Positions 8,253 to 16,753 of a stretch of DNA of 30,942 nucleotides are shown one piece after another; positions within the stretch are counted from its first letter, which is position 1; each line of letters begins with the position of its first letter. Position numbers and translations under genes: made by a program. The DNA comes from a virus: positions 1-30,942 of the IMG/VR virus record IMGVR_UViG_3300020436_000048; one strand, 5' to 3'. Below the pieces are notes generated by a model. That model saw only the letters and a list, made by a program, of their open reading frames with translations. It was not told the origin of the DNA and ran no database searches.

Positions 8253-9631
8253 TAGGAAAAGCTATACATACGATTTTAAAAAACATGATCAATGACTTGT
8301 CTTCTGGTAAAGTTTTTCCTACAATAATGCCACAAAACGTTTATCAGACTTTGTCTAGTCCATCGTATCCTGCGATTATATATAATACGTTTACTACGTT
8401 TGAAAAATCAAAAGATGATTTACCTAATATAAAAAAGGTAATGTTAAATGTACAAGTAGTAAGTAATAAATATGAAGATATAAACATAATTGGAAAAAAA
8501 GTAAGAGATGTTTTAGATCAATATATTGATAAATCTACATTTGGTTTAGATAATGTACCAGGTTATATAGACAGCGATGGATATGAGCATAATTTTGTGT
8601 CAAATGTAGATATTAATAAAATTTTTTATACAGGAGAAAGTGATAACTATTTAGATGATTTATTTTTGCATGTTAGATCTATGGATTTTGATTTATATTA
8701 TTATGAAGATATAAATAAATTATCATACGAAACAAATGATGATTCACCTTTATATGCAAATATAAGTTTTAAACAAAGAGAGTTGTTATTTAATAATGAT
8801 ACTACATTTAATCACCCTGGAACTGGAGGAGGTAACTTTGGTTATTTAATACAAAAACTTGGAAAAGCAAAACTAAATAATGTTGAAACAAATAATATAT
8901 ATCAATTCGAAGCGCCTTCTGGTATAGGTTTATGGCCTCGTTGGGATCCTGAAGGTTTTGCTTTATTTGAAAATGCTGAGTCTTTACAAATAGATATAAC
9001 AACTGCTGGTTACGATGTAGGAAATTTTCCAATTGCAAGTGGAGCAATGTTGGTTTATGTTTACAAGCCTACTGAAACAGGACCTGCTAATTATTTAAGT
9101 GGAAAAGGAAGATCTTCTACAGAAAGCAATGTATTAATTTCGCATGATAAAAATGGAAGTGACATTAAAATTAGATTAAATACGTCAGGTAGTTTTTCAA
9201 CAAATTCTAGTGATACAGTAGATTTAGTTAGTACAACTGATTCAGCTAACTACTGGAGCGCTGATTTACATTTTCTATGTGTTTCTATTAGTGGAAATAA
9301 AAATGCGACTGGAGGCACTAAAAATGGAGCTGGATGGTTTGAGTATTTTAACTCTGATTACAATCCTAAGTTAACAACAGGACAAATTTTACAAAATAAC
9401 TCATTTGCTGGTAACACAACAAACTTGAGTCATGATCAAACGTGGGGATCTATAGGTGGTTATAATGTAGCATCAGGTGGTTTTAGAATATATGAAAATT
9501 TAGTATTTATACCAAAGAATAAAAAGACTCACGATAGTGGAGGTTATGATGTTGCACCTTTTCAGCCAACAGATATAATATATAAAACAGTGAAAAATTA
9601 TATATATAACAAATACGAATCATTAAATTAA
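8249..9631 (+). CDS. Tail-terminator-like protein with lectin/LamG-like extension (copy 2)
   Basis: 460 aa, starting in an ATGA overlap with copy 1. The N-terminus (MIGKAIHTILKNM) and a VFPTIMPQN...PSYPAIIYNTF stretch align by eye with the equivalent VYPNIIPQ...LPSIVYSI of copy 1, as do KSMV-like strands and the closing strand MDFDLYYYED. The C-terminal about 290 residues are beta-rich with GSGIGLWPRWDPEG-like and ISGNKNATGGTKNG loops and end in a helix IYNKYESLN, again the LamG-like ending. One copy may close the tail and the other decorate it, or the second may be a neck fibre. Sequence divergence between the copies is high, so the duplication is old. Confidence 0.65.
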   Translation: MIGKAIHTILKNMINDLSSGKVFPTIMPQNVYQTLSSPSYPAIIYNTFTTFEKSKDDLPNIKKVMLNVQVVSNKYEDINIIGKKVRDVLDQYIDKSTFGLDNVPGYIDSDGYEHNFVSNVDINKIFYTGESDNYLDDLFLHVRSMDFDLYYYEDINKLSYETNDDSPLYANISFKQRELLFNNDTTFNHPGTGGGNFGYLIQKLGKAKLNNVETNNIYQFEAPSGIGLWPRWDPEGFALFENAESLQIDITTAGYDVGNFPIASGAMLVYVYKPTETGPANYLSGKGRSSTESNVLISHDKNGSDIKIRLNTSGSFSTNSSDTVDLVSTTDSANYWSADLHFLCVSISGNKNATGGTKNGAGWFEYFNSDYNPKLTTGQILQNNSFAGNTTNLSHDQTWGSIGGYNVASGGFRIYENLVFIPKNKKTHDSGGYDVAPFQPTDIIYKTVKNYIYNKYESLN

Positions 9632-9636
9632 AAACT

Positions 9637-9822
9637 ATGTACAAAGTAACACTAATTAAAGATAGAAATCCAAGAGTAAAAGGTGATCAATACGGACCTA
9701 TAAGCAAAAAAGGTTATATGATATTATTAGAACAAGGTTATATTGATGACGAACATAATTTAGTAAAAGAAAAAAAAGCGACAAAAAAAGTTAAAAAGGA
9801 AGATTTAGAAATAAAAGAGTAA
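9637..9822 (+). CDS. Small basic protein, unknown, tail module
   Basis: 61 aa. Not recognised as a family. The body reads MYKVTLIKDRNPRV...GPISKKGYMILLEQGYID and the last 20 residues are almost entirely Lys/Glu (KEKKATKKVKKEDLEIKE). It lies between the second terminator-like gene and the tail-tube genes, co-directional and closely spaced, so a minor structural or assembly role is likely but not shown. The length, phase and clean stop/start spacing argue it is a real gene. Confidence 0.65.
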   Translation: MYKVTLIKDRNPRVKGDQYGPISKKGYMILLEQGYIDDEHNLVKEKKATKKVKKEDLEIKE

Positions 9823-9842
9823 TAAAAATTAAATTTTAAAAA

Positions 9843-10298
9843 ATGGCTACAATAGTAAATGGAACAAATATGGTAGTATCTATAGATGAAAGTGCTTCTC
9901 CAGGAGCTGGTGGTTTAACTGCTGTCGCTGCTGCAACAAGTTGCACATTGTCATTAACTGTAGATGCTCCAGAAATAACAGATAAAGATTCTGGTGATAG
10001 AAAAGAATTCGCTGGATTAAGTACTAACTGGACTGTAGATGCTGAAGTATTCTATAATGAAGATGGTACTGTTAATCCTGAGACATTATTTCCAGCTGCT
10101 TATGGAGATGCAAACGCTTCACAAAACGGCGAAGCACAATATCCAAGAGTGGTATATGTAAGATTTACAGGGAATAATAACTATTATCAAGGACAAGGTT
10201 ATATAACTTCAATAAGTGCTTCTGGTGGTACAGAGGATGCGGGTACGTATTCTGTAAGTATACAAGGAACAGGTGCATTAACACAAACGATTGTTTAA
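9843..10298 (+). CDS. Major tail tube protein, copy 1
   Basis: 151 aa. Matches the TP901-1-like tail-tube pattern: an N-terminal strand-loop (MVVSIDESASPGAGG), AAATSCTLSLTVDAPEITDKDSG, a conserved central NWTVDAEVFY, and a final YYQGQGYITSISASGGTEDAGTYS-type region ending in SIQGTGALT. Hexameric rings of this protein stack to make the tube around the tape measure. A second copy of the same family follows 18 bases later. Upstream is an A-rich leader without a Shine-Dalgarno. Confidence 0.85.
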   Translation: MATIVNGTNMVVSIDESASPGAGGLTAVAAATSCTLSLTVDAPEITDKDSGDRKEFAGLSTNWTVDAEVFYNEDGTVNPETLFPAAYGDANASQNGEAQYPRVVYVRFTGNNNYYQGQGYITSISASGGTEDAGTYSVSIQGTGALTQTIV

Positions 10299-10316
10299 TA
10301 ATTAAAAAGTAAAAAA

Positions 10317-10760
10317 ATGGCAGTAAAAGTAGTATCGGGCTCTAGCCTGATTATAAAAATAGATGAAAGTAATTCGCCTTCTCCAGGATCTGAAACAGCA
10401 ATCGGTGGTTCTACTAGTGGTACTTTAAGTATTACACAAGAGACTATCGATATAACTAATAAAGAATCTAATGGAAGAAAGCAATTTTTAAATGGTGTAT
10501 CTAGTTGGACTGTTGATTGCGATGCTTTATTTACACAAGGATCAAGTAATGCAGAAACAATAAATCCAGCAACTTTATATACAGCTTTAGACAATGGAAA
10601 TAGAGTACATTTAGAGTTTACTACAACAGACACTACAGCAGGTGCTAATACTTATAGCGGTTATGGTTTTATAACGTCTTTAAGTATGAATGCAGCAGTA
10701 GGTGAGTGGGCAACTTATAGTGTATCTATCCAAGGTGATGGACAATTAACTAAGTCGTAA
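10317..10760 (+). CDS. Major tail tube protein, copy 2 (paralogue)
   Basis: 147 aa. Clearly homologous to the gene just upstream: LIIKIDESNSPSPGSETAIGG, TSGTLSITQETIDITNKES, SSWTVDCDALF, YSGYGFITSLSMNA and the C-terminal YSVSIQGDGQLT all match the first copy in order. The identity is moderate, so this is not a recent duplication. It may form alternate rings, a tip or terminator ring, or an initiator ring. It precedes the assembly chaperone pair, the standard position of the tail-tube gene. Confidence 0.85.
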   Translation: MAVKVVSGSSLIIKIDESNSPSPGSETAIGGSTSGTLSITQETIDITNKESNGRKQFLNGVSSWTVDCDALFTQGSSNAETINPATLYTALDNGNRVHLEFTTTDTTAGANTYSGYGFITSLSMNAAVGEWATYSVSIQGDGQLTKS

Positions 10761-10822
10761 TAGGTGATAACAATAATTTGTTTTAGTTTTTATATATTTA
10801 TAAGAAATTAATAATTATAAAT

Positions 10823-11164
10823 ATGACAAAAATGAAAAAAATACCTATAGGAGGAGAGTTAAGACCATTACATTTTGGCATGACAGCTTTAGCAGAGTGG
10901 TGCGAGTTAACTAATAGCAAACTAAATGATCTAAGTAAACTAGGTGATGAAATGGGATTGCAAGATGCAATTCAACTAATTTACGTAGGACTTAAGCATG
11001 GTGCAAGAATGGAAAACAGAGAATTCAAATACACATACGAAAAAGTAGGTGATTGGATAGATGTAGAAGGCATGCAAGTTTTTACAGAAGCGATGGAAGC
11101 ATTTACAGATCAAATGGCAAAAGTTAGTAACGAAAAAAAGCAGAAGGGGACTCAGAAGAAATAG
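10823..11164 (+). CDS. Tail assembly chaperone, short product (gpG-like)
   Basis: 113 aa, between tail tube and tape measure, the invariant location of tail-assembly chaperones. The fold is predicted helical: GELRPLHFGMTALAEWCELT, a linker KLGDEMGLQDAIQLIYVGLKHGARMEN, and VEGMQVFTEAMEAFTDQMAK. Chaperones of this class coat the tape-measure protein before tube polymerisation. The final residues lie on an A-rich stretch that contains a programmed -1 slip site (see 11134-11174), so a fraction of ribosomes should extend the protein into the next frame. A 62-base gap upstream may hold a promoter, but no clear element is seen. Confidence 0.85.
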   Translation: MTKMKKIPIGGELRPLHFGMTALAEWCELTNSKLNDLSKLGDEMGLQDAIQLIYVGLKHGARMENREFKYTYEKVGDWIDVEGMQVFTEAMEAFTDQMAKVSNEKKQKGTQKK

Positions 11165-11174
11165 CTGAGCCCCT
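11134..11174 (+). promoter_or_regulatory. Programmed -1 ribosomal frameshift signal
   Basis: The heptamer A AAA AAG at 11134-11140 is in the zero frame of the upstream chaperone gene, the classic X XXY YYZ slip site. Four bases later a hairpin starts: AGGGG (11145-11149) pairs with CCCCT (11170-11174) and CTCAG (11151-11155) with CTGAG (11165-11169), with one bulged A at 11150. The nine-base loop contains the zero-frame stop TAG at 11162-11164. After the slip, the -1 frame is open from 11140 through to 11496. Heptamer, spacing and hairpin are all read directly from the sequence. Confidence 0.93.
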
Positions 11175-11496
11175 AACTCTGGAAAGTCTAATGCAGATAG
11201 CGATAGGCTATTTGGATATGGATTTAGATAAGTTTTGGGATATTACGCCAAGGCAATTGCAACTTAAATACGAAGGTAGAAAACAATTTGTTGAAGAACA
11301 ACACCGAGACGCTTGGGAACGAACTAGGTGGCAAACGGCTATACTTATAAATAAAGATAGAAAACGAAAAGATCAAGTAAAGCTTTTTGATTTAGTTAAA
11401 TTTCCATGGGAGTCTAAAAAAGATTCTAAAAAATTAGAAAAAGACAGAAGAAAAGTACAGTATTTAATGGCTAAAGCAAATAAAAAAGATGGCTAA
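11140..11496 (+). CDS. Tail assembly chaperone -1 frameshift extension (gpGT-like)
   Basis: This reading frame is the T part of a G/GT chaperone pair. The fusion keeps 106 residues of the upstream protein and adds 118 more, about 224 aa in total. The extension begins AEGDSEEIAEPLTLESLM and continues YLDMDLDKFWDITPRQLQLKYEGRK, with a strongly basic C-terminus (KKDSKKLEKDRRKVQYLM). A Met at 11191 could suggest an independent start, but the slip site plus an open frame back to 11140 and the conserved gene order favour frameshift expression. The 3' end overlaps the tape-measure start by 8 bases. In lambda-like phages the T domain contacts the tail-tube protein. Confidence 0.88.
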   Translation, partial: AEGDSEEIAEPLTLESLMQIAIGYLDMDLDKFWDITPRQLQLKYEGRKQFVEEQHRDAWERTRWQTAILINKDRKRKDQVKLFDLVKFPWESKKDSKKLEKDRRKVQYLMAKANKKDG

Positions 11497-13924
11497 AGGA
11501 AAAGATTTATCAGTATTTCTAAGACTTAATTCGAAAGCATTTACATCCGCTCTAAAAAGAGTAGAAACAAGATTGGGTAGATTTAGTAAATCTATGCAAC
11601 AAATGGGATCTACTTTAAGCAGGAATGTGTCAATGCCATTAATAGGATTGGGTGCGGCTAGTGTAAAATTAGCGAGTGATTTTCAGTCGTCTATGACTAA
11701 AATTCAAACGTTAGTTGGATTACCCGCTGAACAAGTACAAATTCTATCAGATAGAGTAAAAGATCTATCAGGAACAACAGCAACTGCACCACAAGAATTA
11801 GCAGAAGGTTTATACTTTTTAACTTCAGCAGGATTAGATGCTTCTTCAGCAATGGAGGCATTAGAATCTGTTGCAAAAGGAACAGCAATTGGTTTAGGTG
11901 AACAAGGTGATCTTGCTAAAGTAGCAGCAGCGGCACAAAACGCTTATGGTTCTGAAGTAGTATCTGCTTCTGACGCGTTAGATATGTTTGGCACCATGGT
12001 TCGTACAGGTATGTTCGAATCTGCAGAATTAGCAAATGTATTAGGATCACAATTAGGTTTAGCAGCAAACTTAGGAATTGAAATGGAGGAATTAGGTGCA
12101 ATGATTAGTACCTATACAAGAACAACAGGATCAGCAACTGACGCAACAACTGGTTTGTCTGGAATAATGATGAGCTTTGCAAAAGTTACTCCAAAAGCAG
12201 AAGAAGCTTTAAAAAACGCTACAGCAAGTTTTAAAGAAGGTGGCATGGACGCGAAAGATCTTCGTGAAATGCTTGGTGAAAAAGGTTTACAAGGAACTCT
12301 TTTATTTCTACAAGAACAATTTCAACAATCAGGTATACCATTATCTGAATTTTTTAGTAAATCACAAGCATTAAAAGGAGTATTAGGTGTATTAGGAGAA
12401 CAAACAGGAAGTTATACAGAGATTCTTGATCAAATGGGAGAATCACAAGGGTTTGTTAATGATGCATTTGAAACTACTTCACAGACAGCAGAATTTAAAT
12501 TTAAACAATCAATAGCAGACTTAAAAACCGCAGGTATAGAATTAGGTGAAAGCTTAATGCCAATAGCTACAGGAATTGCAAATGCATTTTCTAAAATGGC
12601 TAGATCATTTAGTGGTATGAGTGAAGAAAGTAGAGAGAAACTTGTAAAATTAGGACTTGCTTTAGTAGCTTTAGGACCTACATTAATTATTATTGGAAAG
12701 ATAGTAAAAATGTTTCAGTTTGTTGTTAAAGTTGTAAGAATTGCAAGAGGAGCGGTTATAGCAGTTAGAACAGCAATGTTGGCAATGAATCCTGTTGGAG
12801 CATTGATAGCAGGTATAGTTGGAATAGTAGCATTGATGATTAAAAACTTTGAAAAAGTAAAACCTAAAATAGTTGATGTGATTAACCTTTTTATTAATCT
12901 ATACAATGAAAGTATAGCCGTAAGGGTAATTATAGAAGGAATAAAGTTTGCATTTAAATCTATATTTAACGCTGCTAAATTTTATGTTGGTCAAATAGCA
13001 AATATATTTTCTGGTTTAGGAAAAGCTTTAGTTGATTTATTAAATTTTAGATCACCAAAAGAATCTTTAAAAGCTATGTGGAATGACATGAAAGCCACTA
13101 CAAAAGATTTTGCTGAAAGCGCTACAAATGATGTTGATCAAATGATGAAAAACATTAAGGGCAAGGAAAAAGTAAAACTTATAACAGACAAAGATATAGA
13201 CAATACACTTGGTAATGTAAAAAACAAAGTAAATGGTTTTTTAAGTGACATGTCGAATGCAATTGGCATAGGTGATATAATAAACACAGATGATACTGGA
13301 GAGGGTGCTGAATTAGATATTGATGGAACAGCAAATATAGAAGATATAACTTTTAATCCTGACAAAGTAGAAGTAGATGAAAATGGAGATCCTGTAGTAA
13401 CTGTTGGCGTAGATGCTAATACAGATAAAATTGACGAAAAATTACAAAACCTACAAGATCAAACACAGTCAGCTTTTAATAGCATGGCAGATTCTCAAAA
13501 AGGTGGATTACAAGAAATGGTTAGTCAAACTAAAAGTGCGGCTAGAGAAATTATAAAAGCAGAAATTGCAAAAGGTACTGCTAAATGGGCAGCAAGTGTT
13601 TTAGGTGGTGTACCTTTTCCAGCAAATGCAATTTTAGCAGCAACGGCTGGAGTTGTAGTAGGTGGAATTTTTAATGCTATAATTCCTCCATTTGCACAAG
13701 GTGGTTTAGTAACAGGGCCAACTTTAGCAATGGTTGGTGAAGGTTCTGGAACAAGTGCAATTAATCCTGAGGTTATAGCACCATTAGACAAATTAAAAGG
13801 AATGATTGCCGGTGGATCAGGAGGAAGGTTACATGGTAGAATATCTGGATCTGATATATTATTAAGTAATGATAGAGGTACTATGAGCCAAGATAGAGTA
13901 TCTGGTTCTGTAACTAATTTTTAA
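11489..13924 (+). CDS. Tail tape measure protein
   Basis: 811 aa, sets tail length and is threaded inside the tube. The N-terminal 370 residues match the TP901-type core: a helical start (FTSALKRVETRLGRFSKSM), then MTKIQTLVGL, LSGTTATAPQELAEGLYFLTSAG-type segment, and SATDATTGLSGIMMSF. Two hydrophobic segments lie near 388-410 and 430-450 (LVALGPTLIIIGKIV; GALIAGIVGIVALMI). The C-terminus is Gly-rich with PFAQGGLVTGPTLAMVGEG and NPEVIAPLDKL, typical of tape measures. By the usual 1.5 angstrom per residue rule this implies a tail of about 120 nm (inference). It overlaps the chaperone extension by 8 bases. Confidence 0.95.
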   Translation: MAKGKDLSVFLRLNSKAFTSALKRVETRLGRFSKSMQQMGSTLSRNVSMPLIGLGAASVKLASDFQSSMTKIQTLVGLPAEQVQILSDRVKDLSGTTATAPQELAEGLYFLTSAGLDASSAMEALESVAKGTAIGLGEQGDLAKVAAAAQNAYGSEVVSASDALDMFGTMVRTGMFESAELANVLGSQLGLAANLGIEMEELGAMISTYTRTTGSATDATTGLSGIMMSFAKVTPKAEEALKNATASFKEGGMDAKDLREMLGEKGLQGTLLFLQEQFQQSGIPLSEFFSKSQALKGVLGVLGEQTGSYTEILDQMGESQGFVNDAFETTSQTAEFKFKQSIADLKTAGIELGESLMPIATGIANAFSKMARSFSGMSEESREKLVKLGLALVALGPTLIIIGKIVKMFQFVVKVVRIARGAVIAVRTAMLAMNPVGALIAGIVGIVALMIKNFEKVKPKIVDVINLFINLYNESIAVRVIIEGIKFAFKSIFNAAKFYVGQIANIFSGLGKALVDLLNFRSPKESLKAMWNDMKATTKDFAESATNDVDQMMKNIKGKEKVKLITDKDIDNTLGNVKNKVNGFLSDMSNAIGIGDIINTDDTGEGAELDIDGTANIEDITFNPDKVEVDENGDPVVTVGVDANTDKIDEKLQNLQDQTQSAFNSMADSQKGGLQEMVSQTKSAAREIIKAEIAKGTAKWAASVLGGVPFPANAILAATAGVVVGGIFNAIIPPFAQGGLVTGPTLAMVGEGSGTSAINPEVIAPLDKLKGMIAGGSGGRLHGRISGSDILLSNDRGTMSQDRVSGSVTNF

Positions 13925-13933
13925 TAAAAAAAA

Positions 13934-16753
13934 ATGGCTTATACAAAATACGAGAGTGAATTTTATAGTGCAAATCCAGCTAGTCCTGACTCTAGGTTTA
14001 AAGTTATGATTCATAAAAAAACTGGATCTGGTTCTACAACTAATTTTAGTTTAGGAAGTGATGGTTTTGTTTTAAAAATGGATGGATCAGATGACACTAT
14101 GTTAGCGCCTATTAAAACAACTTCTTGTGAATTTACATTTGTTATAGAAGTTGGTAACACTGATCAAGAAGCTATAGTTGATGATATTTTATCTGTTGCT
14201 GGAGATAACGAAGGTGAACTTTCTTTAGAAATTCAACGCTATCAAACTGGAGTTGGATATAGAAGATTTTGGATAGGTGTTATTTTAGGTGATTTAGGAG
14301 AACTAGAAGACGCTAGTCCGTATAATTATTTAAGAGTAAAAGCTGTTGATGGATTAGCACAGTTAAAATATAAAATTTTTCCAGAATCTAAAGCAGGTAA
14401 TAGATCTTGTTTGTATTACATAAAAGCAGCATTAATGGAAATAACTACAAGCCAAGATGAATTTGGTTTTTGGACAGCAGGAAGTGCAGAAACAGAAAAT
14501 TTTTTAACACATCAAGCTTTTTATTATAATAAAGCAATGGGTGATATTGATTTAAGTAGTTGGAGAGATGATTTAGATCATGATCCACTGGCTTTAACAA
14601 AAGTTAATAGTTTAGTATTTAAAAATAAAGACGGACAATACTGGAGTTATTATAAAATTTTAGAAAATATAGTATCTGCTTTTCAACTAAGATTAATGAT
14701 GACTCCTATAAGAGATGATTCTCCGTCTAATGGAGGTAGTTTTTATAATGGTAATTGTACTTGGTTATTGCAGTCACCATTAGCGTATCATGGATCATCG
14801 GATAATTCTAATAGAGATGTTACTGGACATAAATTTTTCTTGCATGGAAAACAACTAACTACAGACGATGCTCTTTCTTATGAAGATATATCACATGGAG
14901 TATTTAATCCTAAAACACATTTGGCTGGTGGTAAACAGACATTTGTTCCACCTTTATTATCTTACAAATCAATTTATGATCATAAGAATTTTTTAGCAAT
15001 TTCTATGGGTCCTATAACTATGCAAACTGCATGGGATAATATGACTGCAGTAGGAGCGTCTGTAACAGATGATGCGGATGGTTGGGAAGTTGCTAGAACA
15101 GAAGGAACATTAGCTGCTTTTTACCAATTAACAGGATTCACAGATGAGGAACCTTTAGGCTGGACTGGTAGTGATAATGATAAATCTTGTAACTGTAGAA
15201 TAGTAATAACAGGAAATGCAACAGTACATCCTAAAATGCATGCTTATACGGCATCAGGTGGTTTAGTTGGTTATGATTCTGCTGGAGACTATTTTAACTA
15301 TTATGGTGGTTATGCTTTAGGGAACAGTTGGTATGGTATAGATGACGATGCTTATGTAATGCCTCGACTAGGACTTAGATTAGATACGTTAATTGCAGAT
15401 CCTGATGGAAATATAACGATTGCAGGTGGTGATGGTACTACGTTTAGAAAAGAAGCATTTTGGTTGGGTGATGCAAGATTTGGTATTTTAGCAGGAAGTA
15501 CTCCTTGGGCTAGAAGAGATGAAGGTGTTTATCCTGCTGAAGATTTAAAGTTTTCTGCTGGTGAAGATTTTACATATCCGCAAAATTTATACGGATATAA
15601 TGGTAGTTGGTATGGATCAAGATATTGGCCTAACTTTCCAGATAATACATCATATATTGTTGACGGTGTACAACAATGGGGAACAGATATTGGTTACTCA
15701 CAAATGTATTGGTGGAGAACAGGTTCGCCTCAAGCGACATTGCAAGAACCAACACAACAATATCTTCATGCTTTCTTTTCACCAATATATTTTAAAGCAG
15801 ATGTAACTGCTAGAAATGGCGCTGTAAGTTCTTCATCATGGAATGATTTTGTTTGGCAAGGTGAAGCATCTGATTTTATTCATACAGAAACATTTGTTGT
15901 GACTTCTCCAAAAATACCAATTGGAAAAGCTTTAGGAGATGGAGCAGTTGGTGCAAATTATTTAAGTAGAATAAGTTTATATGGATTAATGCATTGTGAT
16001 GACGCTACAACTCCTGCTGGATCACAACAAAGAGCGGCTTGTAAAAGTTGGGATTATTCTGTTTTAGACACTGGAGGTGCAACTACTGGAGGTTTTGGTT
16101 GTGAAGCTAGGGGAATACAATGGGATTATTATTTATCTGATGTTAGAGTAAATGTAACAGGAATAGATGCAGGAGCAAATAGTTTTGACACTACTATTGC
16201 ATGGTATCAAAATGACAATGGAAGTCCTTCAGAACAATATGTGCAAGAACCAGAAATAGTTATTGGAGATAATCCTCCAGAAGATCCTTTTGCGTGGAAC
16301 GAAAGCTCTGGAACTTTAGGTTTTGGTGGACAATATCCAGGTACATTTAAAATAGTAACAACGGCAAATAGTACAGATCTTCCTGAGGTAGGTCCTGATA
16401 CACAAAATTGGAGAGCGATATGGGAAGTAGGTGCTGCTGTTGCAGGAAGTACATTGCATCAACAAAGAGCAAAAAATGCGATTGCACACTATTACATGAT
16501 CAAGAGAGGTTTGGAGTTAGTTTTTTCAGATAGAACAAGCACAAAAGAAATAGAACAAAAACTTGCATCAGGTGTTTATTATTACGCAACTGGAAATAGA
16601 TGGGGTAAAAATCAAGAGAATGCAAATATAGCATTTCTAATTACAGGTTTTCAATTTGTAGCGGGTACTGGCGCTATAACTGTAAGCTTTGAAGATGCAA
16701 CCACATTTAGTAGATCAAATTTAACAGAATTAACATACGCGACTAATGGCTAA
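13934..16753 (+). CDS. Large tail-tip / baseplate hub-like protein
   Basis: 939 aa, the largest gene in the window, directly after the tape measure. The first 150 residues are beta-rich and resemble distal-tail/hub N-termini (FKVMIHKKTGSGS, CEFTFVIEVGNTDQEAIVDDIL, LGELEDASPYNYLRVKAVDGLAQLKYK). The middle is long, aromatic and Gly/Asp-rich. The C-terminal 100 residues return to a conserved-looking mix (AKNAIAHYYMIKRGLELVF; FLITGFQFVAGTGAITVSFEDAT). I infer a Dit/Tal-type hub fused to a large exposed module; no enzymatic motif is recognised. It overlaps the next gene by 8 bases. Confidence 0.65.
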   Translation: MAYTKYESEFYSANPASPDSRFKVMIHKKTGSGSTTNFSLGSDGFVLKMDGSDDTMLAPIKTTSCEFTFVIEVGNTDQEAIVDDILSVAGDNEGELSLEIQRYQTGVGYRRFWIGVILGDLGELEDASPYNYLRVKAVDGLAQLKYKIFPESKAGNRSCLYYIKAALMEITTSQDEFGFWTAGSAETENFLTHQAFYYNKAMGDIDLSSWRDDLDHDPLALTKVNSLVFKNKDGQYWSYYKILENIVSAFQLRLMMTPIRDDSPSNGGSFYNGNCTWLLQSPLAYHGSSDNSNRDVTGHKFFLHGKQLTTDDALSYEDISHGVFNPKTHLAGGKQTFVPPLLSYKSIYDHKNFLAISMGPITMQTAWDNMTAVGASVTDDADGWEVARTEGTLAAFYQLTGFTDEEPLGWTGSDNDKSCNCRIVITGNATVHPKMHAYTASGGLVGYDSAGDYFNYYGGYALGNSWYGIDDDAYVMPRLGLRLDTLIADPDGNITIAGGDGTTFRKEAFWLGDARFGILAGSTPWARRDEGVYPAEDLKFSAGEDFTYPQNLYGYNGSWYGSRYWPNFPDNTSYIVDGVQQWGTDIGYSQMYWWRTGSPQATLQEPTQQYLHAFFSPIYFKADVTARNGAVSSSSWNDFVWQGEASDFIHTETFVVTSPKIPIGKALGDGAVGANYLSRISLYGLMHCDDATTPAGSQQRAACKSWDYSVLDTGGATTGGFGCEARGIQWDYYLSDVRVNVTGIDAGANSFDTTIAWYQNDNGSPSEQYVQEPEIVIGDNPPEDPFAWNESSGTLGFGGQYPGTFKIVTTANSTDLPEVGPDTQNWRAIWEVGAAVAGSTLHQQRAKNAIAHYYMIKRGLELVFSDRTSTKEIEQKLASGVYYYATGNRWGKNQENANIAFLITGFQFVAGTGAITVSFEDATTFSRSNLTELTYATNG

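Noticed and set aside
11191-11496. Independent gene from the Met at 11191
   Set aside because: The frame is open back to the slip site at 11140 and the slippery heptamer plus hairpin explain expression as a -1 fusion.
15561-15806. 81-aa + strand frame inside the hub-like gene
   Set aside because: It lies wholly inside a long, well-supported gene and shows no family-like pattern.
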